Assembly: GCF_019145355.1 (NCBI RefSeq)
Contig: NZ_JAHSTY010000002.1
Location: 1,488,001 to 1,552,000 of the forward strand
From: Pseudomonas azadiae
GTDB taxonomy: Bacteria > Pseudomonadota > Gammaproteobacteria > Pseudomonadales > Pseudomonadaceae
DNA: 64,000 nt
Reading direction: 5' to 3'
The notes under the pieces were generated by a model. It was given only the letters and a program-made list of their open reading frames with translations, was not told the origin of the DNA and made no database searches. Shown in pieces: positions 8,661 to 17,828 of this stretch (position 1 is the first letter of the stretch; the number at the start of each line of letters is the position of its first letter). A program made the translations under genes and the position numbers.

Positions 8661-8897
8661 ATGAATTGCTATCTTTGTGGGTTACAGGCGCAAGCGCAGC
8701 AATCCGGAGAGGATCAAGGCACTGAGCTTGTCGACTGTTCCGACTGCGGTACCTATAGAATTTCGAGCAGCGTCTTGAAAATGCTGGCGTCGAGGACGTT
8801 CAACTATCCGAAAATGCGGGACGACCTGCACCGCCAGCGCCAGTTCAACGCCACCTCTGTGGCTGAGATCAATACGCAGACAGCTATTTGGGCCTGA
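8661..8897 (+). CDS. Small zinc-ribbon-like hypothetical protein (78 aa)
   Basis: Preceded by a near-consensus Shine-Dalgarno (AAAAGGAGG) 6 bases before ATG 8661. The N-terminus has CYLCG and, about 23 residues on, CSDCG, a two-CxxC arrangement that could bind zinc. The rest has no recognised domain and may be cut short, since the coding character fades after the SSSVLKMLASRTF segment. Many restriction-linked and hypothetical proteins share this N-terminal knuckle. It sits at the left edge of the AT-richer segment. Confidence 0.5.
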   Translation: MNCYLCGLQAQAQQSGEDQGTELVDCSDCGTYRISSSVLKMLASRTFNYPKMRDDLHRQRQFNATSVAEINTQTAIWA

Positions 8898-9033
8898 TGC
8901 CTAGACTCAGATTCCGTCTCGTTTGCGAAGGGGCCGAGCTGGGCGCAGTCCTCGTGAGCCAAAAGCGTGAACGCGACGAGAGGGTGTCTGAGAATGACGT
9001 GCTCGATAGGTCTATTGGTTAAGCAACCTACGA

Positions 9034-10008
9034 TTAATCGAGCTTGGCTTTGCACAGGGCACTGAATGCGGACGGGCGCTTGCCAAATTCGCGGAGATAA
9101 TACTTACAAAAAGTCTGGTAGTTGTAGAATCCACATAAGCTTGCCACCTCTTTTGGCGAACAGACGGTGTCATCTGCTTCAAGCAGGCATTGGGCTTTTA
9201 AGAGCCTTTGTTGCCGTAGGAATGCGATGGGGGTGGTTTTTTTAAAGTGCCGAAATCCCATTTGCAAAGAGCGAACACTTAAACCTGCAAACGCGGCAAC
9301 CTCGCCGACAGTTAAGTGTGGGTCAGCGTTTGAGGCCATATAATCAGCTGCCTTATTTATCGAGTGCGGCGTTGGCGTGAGCGTGCGATGAGGGCTCAAG
9401 ATAGCCTGGGTAAAATTATTAGGAAAATTATAGAGAAAAAAACCTATCAGCGTCTCCTTAAGGCTGTTGCCTATGCAGTGAATAGGCGATGATGAGTTCG
9501 CAGATAAGTTGATGATTGATTCGGTTAATCGCTGAACAAATTGAATCTGCCACGCAGCGCCGCTGTTCGTGTGAAAAAATATTCTGGTTTTAGGGGGCGT
9601 GCCCAGCACTAAGGTGAGTAGTTTGTGTATGTCGATATTGGAAAGATATACCGTTGTGTATTTTGTCCCGGGTGCATAGACGCAATCGAACACTTCTCGT
9701 TGATCAGTCAATGCGAGAGCGTTACGTTCCACGCTGTGTTTACCCTTATAAGCCCGCCATTGTACGAAGCCTGAGTGGGGAAGGGTAATCAAGAAACCAT
9801 CTATTTCATTTTGGGTTTCGTACCCCCACCCAGAGCGGCTAAACGTAAGGCTGACAAAGGAACTGCCAAGTATACAGAATTGCTTGCAATAATCGAATGA
9901 CCCATCCAGGCCAGGCATAAGTGACATGAAATTATCATATTTTATGAAGTGCTCAGACGCCGTAGCTATATCGTCAAGGTGGAGCTGGGTAAAGCCGTAA
10001 GTTTCCAT
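9034..10008 (-). CDS. AraC family transcriptional regulator (AT-rich segment)
   Basis: 324 residues: an N-terminal AraC-binding-2-like half (FDYCKQFCILGSSFVSLTFS, GFLITLPHSGFVQWRAY) and a C-terminal pair of helix-turn-helix motifs (LTVGEVAAFAGLSVRSLQMG; PKEVASLCGFYNYQTFCKYY). This layout is typical of AraC proteins that control aromatic or amine catabolism, but the usual structural genes are not next to it. The ATG at 10008 has GGAGT upstream. The DNA is clearly more AT-rich than its neighbours, which suggests transfer. It is divergent from the PAS-MCP gene. Confidence 0.82.
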   Translation of the reverse strand: METYGFTQLHLDDIATASEHFIKYDNFMSLMPGLDGSFDYCKQFCILGSSFVSLTFSRSGWGYETQNEIDGFLITLPHSGFVQWRAYKGKHSVERNALALTDQREVFDCVYAPGTKYTTVYLSNIDIHKLLTLVLGTPPKTRIFFHTNSGAAWQIQFVQRLTESIINLSANSSSPIHCIGNSLKETLIGFFLYNFPNNFTQAILSPHRTLTPTPHSINKAADYMASNADPHLTVGEVAAFAGLSVRSLQMGFRHFKKTTPIAFLRQQRLLKAQCLLEADDTVCSPKEVASLCGFYNYQTFCKYYLREFGKRPSAFSALCKAKLD

Positions 10009-10283
10009 TTTTTACTCCTGGCATAACCACGATTTTCGTTTATGTTTGTGGCGTAATCAAGGCGTCAGTGCAAAGAACGGAAAAATAAAAAACGAAAAAT
10101 TATAAAAAAACGAAGAAGATTTTGAGGCCAGCGCAGAGCATAAGTAGTTCCTATCTATACCCGCCATCGGAACGCGGTTAGCGTGGCCGCAAGCTGTTTA
10201 CTGCTGTGCTTCTATTAAAAGCGGAGTGTAAATGGAACAGGTATCGAGAATACCTGCTATTTGGCCGGGCTATCGGAGGTTTT

Positions 10284-11603
10284 ATGTTTAACAGAACGCT
10301 TAGGGCTGAGCTCGCGGACACAAGAGCGCAAGTGATTGAGTTGCGGGGCGCTATCGCAACGCTTGAGCAGTCAATGGCCTATGTCGAATTTGGCGTTGAT
10401 GCAAATGTGATTCGTGCCAACGACCGTTATGCGGCGGCGCTGCAGTATCGACCCCAAGATATTATCGGCAAATCGCATAAAGACCTTTGGTCGATTGATA
10501 AAGTTTTGGGTACGGAATACACAGGCGTTTGGGAAAAGCTGCGTTCAGGACGCGTCGTAACTGGAACGTTTCCACACCGTGACAGCCGAGGGGAGAATGG
10601 TTGGCTTGAAGCCAGTTTCAACCCGCTGATCGACAGCGCGGGAAATACGATAGGCGTGGTTATGTTAGCCCTTGACGTAACGGCAAAAATTACGCGGGAA
10701 GAGGGTATGCGGGCCACGTTGAACGCGCTTGACCGAGTGATGGCTGTCATTGAATTTGACTTGTCAGGAAATATCATCACCGCAAATAAAAATTTTCTCG
10801 ATACCGTGGGTTATCAGCTGCTCGACCTCACAGGAAAAAATCATCGGATGTTCTGTGAGCAAGCCTTATTAGAAAGTTCGGACTACCCAGCATTCTGGCA
10901 TCGATTAAATGAAGGGCGGTTTGTGAATGGTCAGTTCAAGAGGGTCGCGAAAAACGGAAGGATTGTCTGGCTGGAGGCCAGTTACAATCCCGTATACAGC
11001 GTTGATGGGGCCCTGGTTAAAATAATAAAATTCGCAAGCGACATCACTGAGCGTGTCGAGAAATCTGAACAGGACTCACGTGGCGCCGCTCGCGCATATC
11101 ATATTTCAGCAGATACAGAGCGAGTGGCGGAGCAGGGCGCGCTTGTAATTGAAAACACGGCGGATGAAATGCGAACGATAGCAGGCAGTATCGCGGCTTC
11201 CGCTCAGCTAGTTGGATTGTTGGGTGAACGGTCTAAACAGATTACGGCCATCGTTAACACTATTCGTGGCATTGCGGAGCAAACTAACCTGCTTGCTTTA
11301 AATGCCGCGATCGAGGCTGCCAGAGCAGGTGATCAAGGGCGAGGGTTTGCCGTGGTGGCGGATGAGGTCAGGCAACTGGCAGGGCGCACTAGTCGATCAA
11401 CGGCTGAAATTGCCGACATGATTGGAAAAATCATATCTGAAACTCACGATGCAGTTGAAAGCATGCACAGTACTCGTGACGGGGCGCAAAGAGGGGTTTT
11501 GCTGGCTGATGAAGCTAAAAAAGTGATTTTGCAGATTCGCGCCGGTACAGCCAACGCTGTTGAGGCTGTAAGCATGTTTGCGTCAAAGCTTGATGAAAGG
11601 TAA
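10284..11603 (+). CDS. Soluble PAS-PAS methyl-accepting chemotaxis-type transducer (BdlA-like)
   Basis: 439 residues with two PAS domains (about 25-125 and 145-250, each with its [18 protein letters not shown] end) and an MCP signalling domain from about 270. The highly conserved hairpin tip ([20 protein letters not shown]) is at about residue 328. There is no transmembrane segment, so it acts in the cytoplasm. The domain order and size match BdlA of P. aeruginosa, a biofilm-dispersion regulator; Aer-like energy taxis is the alternative. CGGAGG 5 bases before ATG 10284 fixes the start against an upstream GTG at 10206. Base composition is lower in GC than flanking genes. Confidence 0.85.
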   Translation: MFNRTLRAELADTRAQVIELRGAIATLEQSMAYVEFGVDANVIRANDRYAAALQYRPQDIIGKSHKDLWSIDKVLGTEYTGVWEKLRSGRVVTGTFPHRDSRGENGWLEASFNPLIDSAGNTIGVVMLALDVTAKITREEGMRATLNALDRVMAVIEFDLSGNIITANKNFLDTVGYQLLDLTGKNHRMFCEQALLESSDYPAFWHRLNEGRFVNGQFKRVAKNGRIVWLEASYNPVYSVDGALVKIIKFASDITERVEKSEQDSRGAARAYHISADTERVAEQGALVIENTADEMRTIAGSIAASAQLVGLLGERSKQITAIVNTIRGIAEQTNLLALNAAIEAARAGDQGRGFAVVADEVRQLAGRTSRSTAEIADMIGKIISETHDAVESMHSTRDGAQRGVLLADEAKKVILQIRAGTANAVEAVSMFASKLDER

Positions 11604-11721
11604 GTCCGGCAGACCCTGGCTAAATCCGGCGACTTGTATAGCGCAAAGAATAAGGCGCTGGAAATCGACCCCGTTAAGATCGGACTCGTCCTTTAGGTAA
11701 ATACTCATGTCCGTCCGGTGT

Positions 11722-12327
11722 CTACTGATGCATTTCCGTTACGGACATGGTGAACACCAACTTGGATCTGCCAGCGTTGGAATAGGAGTGGGCAACATCG
11801 GTTCTCGCCACTGCAGAGCTCCCGGCGGGGATGACCAGCTCTGTTTCTCCCACCACGCATTTCAAGGTGCCTTTCTCGACATGAAACAGTTCAAGCGTGC
11901 CTTGAGGGTGTCCCGGTGAAGCGAAGGACTCGCCTGGATGCATTTCCCAGCGCCACAGCTCGATCATGTCAGGGCCTGAGGTTCCCGCCAGAAGGCGCGC
12001 CGTTCCTCCCAGGTCGCCGGTCCAGAGCGTGGGGATGTCCTGGCTGTCAATGAGATGAGCCGATGGGGCTTCGGTCACATTGACGATGTCTGCGACGGAC
12101 ATTCCCAAAGCGGCGGCGATTTTGCAAAGGATGCCGATACTGGGGTTGGCCGTACATCTCTCTATTTCGACGACCATTCCTTTGCTTACGCCTGCGCGGC
12201 GGGAGAGTTCATCCAACGTGATCTTCTGTGCTTTGCGCGCCTGTTTGAGGGTGCGCGCCACGGCCAGGCTGACGGCTTGAGCATCTGCGCCCGCGGTAGT
12301 AGTCGACAGGCTGGTATTGGTGGTCAT
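11722..12327 (-). CDS. XRE family regulator with C-terminal cupin
   Basis: 201 residues: helix-turn-helix at about 24-80 (ITLDELSRRAGVSKGMVVEI) and a cupin domain at about 110-200 (HPQGTLELFHVEKGTLKCVV, PAGSSAVARTDVAHSYSNAG). This class binds a small ligand in the cupin and represses neighbouring genes. It is divergent from the B3/B4-domain gene, which it probably controls; a likely promoter for that gene lies between them. The start is placed at 12327, because the longer frame to 12420 runs into the promoter region. Confidence 0.82.
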   Translation of the reverse strand: MTTNTSLSTTTAGADAQAVSLAVARTLKQARKAQKITLDELSRRAGVSKGMVVEIERCTANPSIGILCKIAAALGMSVADIVNVTEAPSAHLIDSQDIPTLWTGDLGGTARLLAGTSGPDMIELWRWEMHPGESFASPGHPQGTLELFHVEKGTLKCVVGETELVIPAGSSAVARTDVAHSYSNAGRSKLVFTMSVTEMHQ

Positions 12328-12424
12328 CGACGGGATCATGAAAAAAATGTGTGATGATTCTCGGCTTTTACCCATCGTCCCGTCAATCTGCTCATGGGTG
12401 ATGGCACATACGCTGGTCATTATA

Positions 12425-12454
12425 TTGACTTATTCGGTCATTGCTGACTAGCAT
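12425..12454 (+). promoter_or_regulatory. Candidate sigma70 promoter for the B3/B4-domain gene
   Basis: TTGACT (12425-12430) and TAGCAT (12449-12454) are separated by 18 bases and lie 30 bases before the start at 12485. The -10 is imperfect. Confidence 0.35.
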
Positions 12455-12484
12455 GAAATGAATGTGGATTTCTGGAGATTCCTG

Positions 12485-13180
12485 ATGCAATCCGTAATGC
12501 CGTTGATCGACCAGGCCGTGGCTGAATTGGCTCCGCAGTTCAGGGCCCTGAGTATCGTGGTGGAGGCTGCGCCGCTGGCCCATCCTGAGGTGGCCCAGGC
12601 CGCGCTGGACCGCGCCTGCAAGGCCGTGCAAGAAGGTGGCCCCAGCTGGGGAGAAGCCCATCTGGCGGGCTGGGCCGAGACATTTCGAAAGTTCGGGGCC
12701 AAGCCACAGCGCACGCCTTGTTCAGCTGACGCACTGCGTAAACGTGTTTTACGTGACGGCAGCTTGCCCAGCCTGGATCCCATCGTCGATCTCTACAACG
12801 CAATCAGTATCGAGTACGCCGTCCCGGTTGGCGGGGAGAATATGGCAGCCTATGCGGGCTCGCCACAGCTGGTAGTCGCCGAGGGCACCGAGCCTTTTGA
12901 CACGATGAAAGAGGGCGCTCCTGCCGTCGAGTATCCAGACGCCGGCGAGGTCGTCTGGCGCGATGACAAGGGCGTGACGTGTCGCCGCTGGAATTGGCGG
13001 CAAGGTGTCAGGACCCGTCTCGGTGCCGATGCGAAGTGCATGTGGTTCATTCTGGAGAGTTTGCCGGCGATGCCGCTTGAAGCCTTGACGGAAGCGGGGG
13101 ACAAGCTGATCGAAGGTTTGCAGCAAATGATGCCAGGCGTCCGGATCGAAAGCTCGCTGATTGGCCCTGGCGCGGAATAA
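12485..13180 (+). CDS. B3/B4 tRNA-binding domain-containing protein
   Basis: 231 residues resembling the B3/B4 editing domain of phenylalanyl-tRNA synthetase beta chain as a free-standing protein: helical N-terminus, then PSLDPIVDLYNAISIEYAVP and VGGENMAAYAG, which are typical of this family. Free-standing B3/B4 proteins may edit or bind mis-charged tRNA, but most are uncharacterised. ATG 12485 has GGAG 7 bases upstream; the frame is open to 12458. Divergent from an XRE-cupin regulator, a pairing often seen in proteobacteria. Confidence 0.8.
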   Translation: MQSVMPLIDQAVAELAPQFRALSIVVEAAPLAHPEVAQAALDRACKAVQEGGPSWGEAHLAGWAETFRKFGAKPQRTPCSADALRKRVLRDGSLPSLDPIVDLYNAISIEYAVPVGGENMAAYAGSPQLVVAEGTEPFDTMKEGAPAVEYPDAGEVVWRDDKGVTCRRWNWRQGVRTRLGADAKCMWFILESLPAMPLEALTEAGDKLIEGLQQMMPGVRIESSLIGPGAE

Positions 13181-13417
13181 AGCTCCTGGGATAGCCGGGC
13201 AGGTCGGAGCCCAGCATCAGCACCATGACCTCACCGTTCGAGTCATGCCGAGAGTGCGTGCCGTCGATCTGGCCAAGCAGTCGATCATTGGGCATCAATG
13301 CGGATCGTAGCCAATTGGGATCGACTTTTGAAATGAGGGTTCAGAACGCCCAAAGCCTGACAGCGGATTGGTTGTGTTACTCACTCTCCATTAATGGCAT
13401 CGCTCAATACAACAGGC

Positions 13418-13795
13418 TCAGTGCCTCGGCAACGAGTAATGCTTGATGCGGCACGGATAGTCCTTGCCGTCGCCTTTGCAGATGCCGTCCAGGTATCGGT
13501 AATCGACGCCGACCACTTGCCCTTCTTGGGGCCAGGTTCGGCGTGGAAGCACAGCCTGATAGTCCGACGTTTCCGGCGTGAACATGATCGTTGCGCCTCG
13601 CTCCGGGCAAATGACCGTCGCCGTCTTTGCGCTTACTTTCAGGATCTTGGCCCGCAGCTGTGGATAGGGTTTTGTCACGGTATCAGTGACACGCAACTCC
13701 ATACTGCAGACCTGCCACGATGAGGCCAGGACAGGTTGGCTGAGCGTTGAAAGCAACGCAGTAAGCAGCACGTAGCAGGGCGCCTGATTTTTCAT
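13418..13795 (-). CDS. Small secreted hypothetical protein, fused in frame to a parD 5' remnant
   Basis: 125 residues from ATG 13795: a signal peptide (CYVLLTALLSTLSQPVLASS) and a mature domain with paired cysteines (VCSMEL, VICPERG, ICKGDG, PCRIKHY). No family is recognised. The frame is open upstream without a stop through a 21-codon segment identical in layout to the start of the parD antitoxin gene (13796-13858). The gene may thus be expressed either from its own start, with AGGA in the remnant as ribosome site, or as a 146-residue fusion that would hide the signal peptide. Secretion implies the shorter product. Confidence 0.6.
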   Translation of the reverse strand: MKNQAPCYVLLTALLSTLSQPVLASSWQVCSMELRVTDTVTKPYPQLRAKILKVSAKTATVICPERGATIMFTPETSDYQAVLPRRTWPQEGQVVGVDYRYLDGICKGDGKDYPCRIKHYSLPRH

Positions 13796-13858
13796 AGTTG
13801 CCAGGTCCTGGATAACCTGTCCCTGGTGGGGGATGAGCACAACATTTCGCGTCGCCAT
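13796..13858 (-). pseudogene. 5' remnant of a parD-type antitoxin gene
   Basis: Codons from ATG 13858 give MATRNVVLIPHQGQVIQDLA, which matches the first 20 residues of the intact ParD at 52601 (MATRNVVLTPHQEQVIHDLV) in 16 of 20 positions. The match ends exactly at the ATG of the secreted protein gene. The upstream palindrome is also kept at the same distance. The rest of parD and parE are absent here. Confidence 0.75.
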
Positions 13859-13896
13859 AATAAGCTCCAGCTTCGCTAAACAGTTTCTTAAGGCCA

Positions 13897-13913
13897 TTGG
13901 CATATCATGCCAT
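13897..13913. promoter_or_regulatory. ParD-type operator palindrome (remnant copy)
   Basis: TTGGCATATCATGCCAT, with arms TGGCAT and ATGCCA. It lies 39 bases before the remnant ATG, the same distance as the palindrome TTGGCATATTATGCCAA before the intact parD at 52601. Confidence 0.6.
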
Positions 13914-14025
13914 TTACGTGCGAACACATTGTTGGAGATTTTGATCTTACGGACTATGTCATACGGGGCGTCTTTGCATCGAACCGTGTGAATACGTAGC
14001 CAGCCGGGTAATGACGATAGCCACC

Positions 14026-14298
14026 TCAGTGCGGGAGATCGACAGCGTCGAAGCCGTCCCGGCGCTGGAGGCCGGCGACATCGACCGGGCCTTCGCTCGG
14101 CTGGACGGTGATCTTGGGGCTTCGATACCTGCAATGCTTTTTCCATGCCACTGCGCTCGTCACGACATTTTGCGAAGCGACGGAACGCACTTCATGCCGC
14201 ACCCGAGGGGAAAAGCCGCTGGTCCGGCAGGTTGCGATCAGATTGTCGAAATACCAGATCTGCGGTTGCGTTTGCGTCCCCCCTATGGGCGAGTCCAC
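14026..14298 (-). pseudogene. Probable LysR regulator remnant
   Basis: The minus-strand frame contains IWYFDNLIATC followed by RTSGFSPRVRHEVRSV, which resembles the middle of a LysR effector-binding domain. The similarity then stops, and no helix-turn-helix region is present. The stretch 13859-14401 has no intact gene; it holds the parD operator, this remnant and, at its right end, the MFS promoter region. Confidence 0.35.
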
Positions 14299-14401
14299 GT
14301 TGCCGACAGAACTGCAGGGGTCAGATAGTGGGCAAACAATTACGCAAGTGTTATCTTTTGAAATAGACTGACCTAACGTTAATCAGACTGGGTGTATCAG
14401 G

Positions 14402-15823
14402 ATGACATCTTCGACAGGTTGGTCAGCATTGCTCCTCGGGAAAAATGGATTGCGCTCCGCGGCATTGGCAGGAGGCGTTGCGCTCCACGCGATCAATGTC
14501 TACTTGGTGACGACGATTCTGCCTTCAGTGGTCGCCGACATCGGCGGCCTCGACTATTACGCCTGGAACACCACGTTGTTCGTGGTGGCCTCGATCATCG
14601 GTTCCGTGCTGTCGACCAAGTGCCTGGCAGGATTGGGCCCCAGGGCTGCCTATGTCTGGGCGGGAGTGATCTTCGCCATCGGCTGCGCGGTGTGCAGCCT
14701 GTCGCCGAACATGGCGGTCATGATTCTCGGCCGGACGATTCAAGGGCTGGGCGGGGGGCTATTGTTCGCGCTGCCCTACGCCATGATCCGCCTGGTATTT
14801 GCCGAGCCATTATGGCCGCGGGCGATGGCATTGATCTCTGGCATGTGGGGGGCGGCAACGCTGATCGGGCCGGCGGTGGGCGGTATTTTCGCGGAGTACG
14901 ACGCTTGGCGCGCAGCCTTTTTGGCACTCATTCCGATCACTGCGTTGTTCATGTTGTTGGCCTGGTCGCTGCTACCGAAGAAAAGCGTCGAGGCACCTCG
15001 ACCTGTCGGAGTTCCGATGGCGCAGCTGGTGCTGTTGAGTGGCGTGGTGCTGGCGATTTCGGTAGGCAGTATCAAACCGGATGCGCTGTATAGCGTCCTG
15101 GGCCTGGCGGTCGGTCTGTTGCTTCTGTATTTCGTCTACCAAGTGGAAGTGCGTGCGACCTTGCGGTTGTTGCCCAAGGGCGCGATGACGACCCGCCATG
15201 CATTGCTGCCGCTGTATTTCTCCATGAGCTTGATGGTGATAGGCATGACCAGCGAAGTCTTCGTGCCGTATTTTCTGCAAATACTGCATCTTCAGACACC
15301 GCTGCTGGCCGGTTACATCAGCGCGCTAATGGCGGCAGGCTGGACGTTGGGCGCGCTGTACAGTTCTGGGTTGAAGCCCGATTCAGCGACCCGCGCGATT
15401 GGCATCGCACCGTTCTGCATCGTCGCAGGGCTGATCGTGGCGTTTATCTTCGTGCCGCGCTCGGGGCCTTCGATCATCAACGTGGCAGGTGTGTGTGTCG
15501 GGATGCTGGTGATTGGCCTCGGAATTGGCCTGGCGTGGCCGCATTTGCTGACTCGCGTACTGGAGAGCGTGTCCGAGGATGAAAAGGAATTGGCGGGTGC
15601 GTCGATCACCACTGTCCAATTGATCGCCACGGCCATCGGCGCGGCATTGGCCGGCATGATCGTAAACCTGAGCGGGTTGTCTTCGCCCGGTGGGCTTGCC
15701 GGCGCGTCCAGTGCTGCGGCCTGGCTCTTTGGTGTATACGCCGCGCTGTCGGTGCTGATCTTTGTCACGGTCAGGCCGGTCATTCGAAGCAAGACCGAGC
15801 AACCGACGTTTGGCCCGGCTTGA
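14402..15823 (+). CDS. MFS drug/metabolite exporter
   Basis: 473-residue major facilitator protein with 12-14 hydrophobic segments. The antiporter motif C region is present (LIGPAVGGIFAEYDAWRAAF), which points to an H+-coupled exporter of the DHA type rather than an importer. The N-terminus has a cytoplasmic lead of about 20 residues and then YLVTTILPSVVADIGG, typical of multidrug exporters. TCAGG directly precedes the ATG. It stands alone ahead of the RND operon, so it could share a substrate with it, but there are 340 bases between. Confidence 0.85.
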   Translation: MTSSTGWSALLLGKNGLRSAALAGGVALHAINVYLVTTILPSVVADIGGLDYYAWNTTLFVVASIIGSVLSTKCLAGLGPRAAYVWAGVIFAIGCAVCSLSPNMAVMILGRTIQGLGGGLLFALPYAMIRLVFAEPLWPRAMALISGMWGAATLIGPAVGGIFAEYDAWRAAFLALIPITALFMLLAWSLLPKKSVEAPRPVGVPMAQLVLLSGVVLAISVGSIKPDALYSVLGLAVGLLLLYFVYQVEVRATLRLLPKGAMTTRHALLPLYFSMSLMVIGMTSEVFVPYFLQILHLQTPLLAGYISALMAAGWTLGALYSSGLKPDSATRAIGIAPFCIVAGLIVAFIFVPRSGPSIINVAGVCVGMLVIGLGIGLAWPHLLTRVLESVSEDEKELAGASITTVQLIATAIGAALAGMIVNLSGLSSPGGLAGASSAAAWLFGVYAALSVLIFVTVRPVIRSKTEQPTFGPA

Positions 15824-16163
15824 CGGTGCTTCGCGCAGAGACCGACTGAATATTCAACAATGAGGCCTCGACGCTACTGACACTTTTCGCATTGGCCTTC
15901 CAACCACACACCACCGCCGCCAGGACAGTGTGACAGTCTTTCGCGGGTAACCCCCTACAGCCCCTCACGCCGGCTTCCGAGCTTGGCGTGACTGCGCCAA
16001 GCACCCCGGCGAGCACTTGCCAGACAGCGTTTTGCAACCTTCCTGAACGATCTCCCGTAGAAAGTTAAATCTTGTATTTAGGCGCCTGCGCTGTATTATC
16101 CAAGCAATGTCTTGTGTATATACCTGAGGCTGGATTTACCTTTAGGCAGATACGGAGGTTTGA
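15824..16163. other. Intergenic region, no convincing gene
   Basis: 340 bases between the MFS gene and the RND operon. A minus-strand frame (15780-16037) overlaps the MFS 3' end and lacks a good ribosome site. The AT-richer part, 16065-16150, is the likely promoter region of the efflux operon (for example TTGTGTATATAC), but no clear -35/-10 pair could be chosen. Confidence 0.4.
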
Positions 16164-16664
16164 ATGACTGTGGAGGCGTGGGTACTGGGTTACTCGATGT
16201 CGGTGTTCCTGGGCGTACAGGCCGTTGGCGTGAGCCTGTGGCTGAGCATCGCGGTGCTTAACAACTGGCAAGCGTTTCGCAGCTCGGTAGGCGCGGTGGG
16301 CGCGACCATGGCCATGGAGCCGTTGCGCCAGAGCCCTGCCATCGAGATTCCCATCTTGGTGCGGGCCGTACGCTCACCCCGTTTGCACCAACTGGCCCTG
16401 CTGATAGTTCTGGCCCTGCAATTGGTCGCTGCTCTGGCGGCCTGGACCGGCAGCTATCAGCTGATCCTCGGCGACGGCCTGTTGTCGGCACGGCCCTGGC
16501 TCAACCTCGCCCTAAGCGCGTTTTCGGCGTTTGTCTTCGCCATGCTGCTGGGGGGCTTATGGTTCGGCTACTGGATTCGCCAAGAGGGTTTGCAATTGAC
16601 TCATCTGGTGCTGTCGATCTGGGCGGTGTTGGCCTTCTTCCTGTTCAACCACAGCTGGCTGTGA
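16164..16664 (+). CDS. Small integral membrane protein, first gene of RND operon (DUF2165-like)
   Basis: 166 residues with four hydrophobic segments (about 8-32, 72-93, 106-132, 145-163) and a WFGYWIRQEGLQLTHLVLSI motif typical of small predicted membrane proteins of the DUF2165 type. Function is unknown. GGAGG lies just before the ATG at 16164. It leads the efflux operon, 36 bases upstream of the membrane-fusion protein. A four-gene RND export unit with an extra first gene recalls toxFGHI, the toxoflavin export operon of Burkholderia glumae, but I cannot show that this protein is the ToxF counterpart. Confidence 0.7.
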   Translation: MTVEAWVLGYSMSVFLGVQAVGVSLWLSIAVLNNWQAFRSSVGAVGATMAMEPLRQSPAIEIPILVRAVRSPRLHQLALLIVLALQLVAALAAWTGSYQLILGDGLLSARPWLNLALSAFSAFVFAMLLGGLWFGYWIRQEGLQLTHLVLSIWAVLAFFLFNHSWL

Positions 16665-16700
16665 ACCGCGCGTAACACTCTCATCGTGATAAGGACGTCC

Positions 16701-17807
16701 ATGAACAAGAAGAAGATAACCAGCCTGGTGTTGATTCCGGTGGCGGTCATTGCGGTGGTGATGATGTCGCGCGCACCATCCCAGGCTCAGCCTGCCGATG
16801 CCCCGGCGGGCGCGTTGACCAAAGTCGCGCTGGGGGCGGTGCAATTACGCCCGGCCAATGTGTATTTCGCCGGCGTCGGTGAGCTGGAAGCGGCTTCCCA
16901 GGTGCAGGTTTCCGCCGAGGTCGGCGGGCGGGTCACCTTGATCAACTTCGAGTCGGGCCGCCAGGTCAAGGCTGGCGAGGTGCTGGTCAAACTCAACGAT
17001 GGTCCGGAGCAGGCCGAGCAGCTGCGGCTGCAGGCCCAGGTGCGCAATGCCGAGATCATTCGCAAGCGGGTGACCGGGCTGGTCAGGGAAAACGCTGCGA
17101 CCCAGGAACAGCTCGACAACGCCCGGGCCGCCCATGACATGGCTCAGGGCGAGTTGAAAAAAGTCCAGGAACTGATTGCCCAGAAGACTATCCGCGCACC
17201 CTTCGCCGGAGTGCTCGGCATTCGCCAAGTCAACGAAGGGCAGTACCTCAATGTCGGCGACCGCATCGTCAGCCTGGTCAACACCCAGGTCCTCTATGTC
17301 AATTTTTCCCTGGATGAGCAGCTCAGCCGCCGCCTGGCCGTCGGGCAAACCGTGGGCGTGCTGATCGACGCCTACCCTGACCGGGTGTTCAAGGCGCGGA
17401 TCAGTGCCGTTGACCCGATGATCGGCCGCTCGCGTACGGTGCAGGTACAGGCCACCCTGGACAGATCGGAGGCCACCCTCAAGCCTGGCATGTACGCCAG
17501 TGTCAAAGTGGCCGATACCGAAGTGGCCGATGTCCTGACCGTGCCGGAAACGGCGGTGGCCTACACCGCCTATGGCGATACCGTTTTTCTCGCCCGCCCG
17601 GATAAGGGCGCCGCGCTGGTGGTCAAGCGGGTGGCGGTGAAAATCGGCCAGCGCCAGGACGGTTGGGTCCAGATCCAGGAAGGCCTGCAAGAGGGTGACC
17701 AGGTGGTGACCTCCGGGCAACTCAAGCTCAGTGACGGCATGGCGGTGCAGCCGACCGATGACACCCTGGTCCTGCCTGCGTCCAAACCGCCTGTGACGGG
17801 CATCTGA
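16701..17807 (+). CDS. RND efflux periplasmic adaptor (membrane-fusion protein)
   Basis: 368 residues: an N-terminal membrane anchor (ITSLVLIPVAVIAVVMMS), lipoyl halves (VQVSAEVGGRVTLINFESG; TIRAPFAGVLGIRQVNEGQY), an alpha-hairpin of about 60 residues, a beta-barrel (LYVNFSLDEQLSRRLAVGQT) and a membrane-proximal domain. This is the HlyD/AcrA-type adaptor that joins the RND pump to the outer membrane channel. AAGGACG precedes ATG 16701, which is preferred over the upstream 16686. It is co-transcribed with the pump gene 21 bases on. Confidence 0.92.
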   Translation: MNKKKITSLVLIPVAVIAVVMMSRAPSQAQPADAPAGALTKVALGAVQLRPANVYFAGVGELEAASQVQVSAEVGGRVTLINFESGRQVKAGEVLVKLNDGPEQAEQLRLQAQVRNAEIIRKRVTGLVRENAATQEQLDNARAAHDMAQGELKKVQELIAQKTIRAPFAGVLGIRQVNEGQYLNVGDRIVSLVNTQVLYVNFSLDEQLSRRLAVGQTVGVLIDAYPDRVFKARISAVDPMIGRSRTVQVQATLDRSEATLKPGMYASVKVADTEVADVLTVPETAVAYTAYGDTVFLARPDKGAALVVKRVAVKIGQRQDGWVQIQEGLQEGDQVVTSGQLKLSDGMAVQPTDDTLVLPASKPPVTGI

Positions 17808-17828
17808 TTCTTCGTCCAGAGAACGCTC

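Noticed and set aside
15780..16037. 85-codon minus-strand frame overlapping the MFS gene end
   Set aside because: No ribosome site, overlaps a real gene by 44 bases, and no domain. Possibly a conserved non-coding or repeated stretch, but not supported as a gene.
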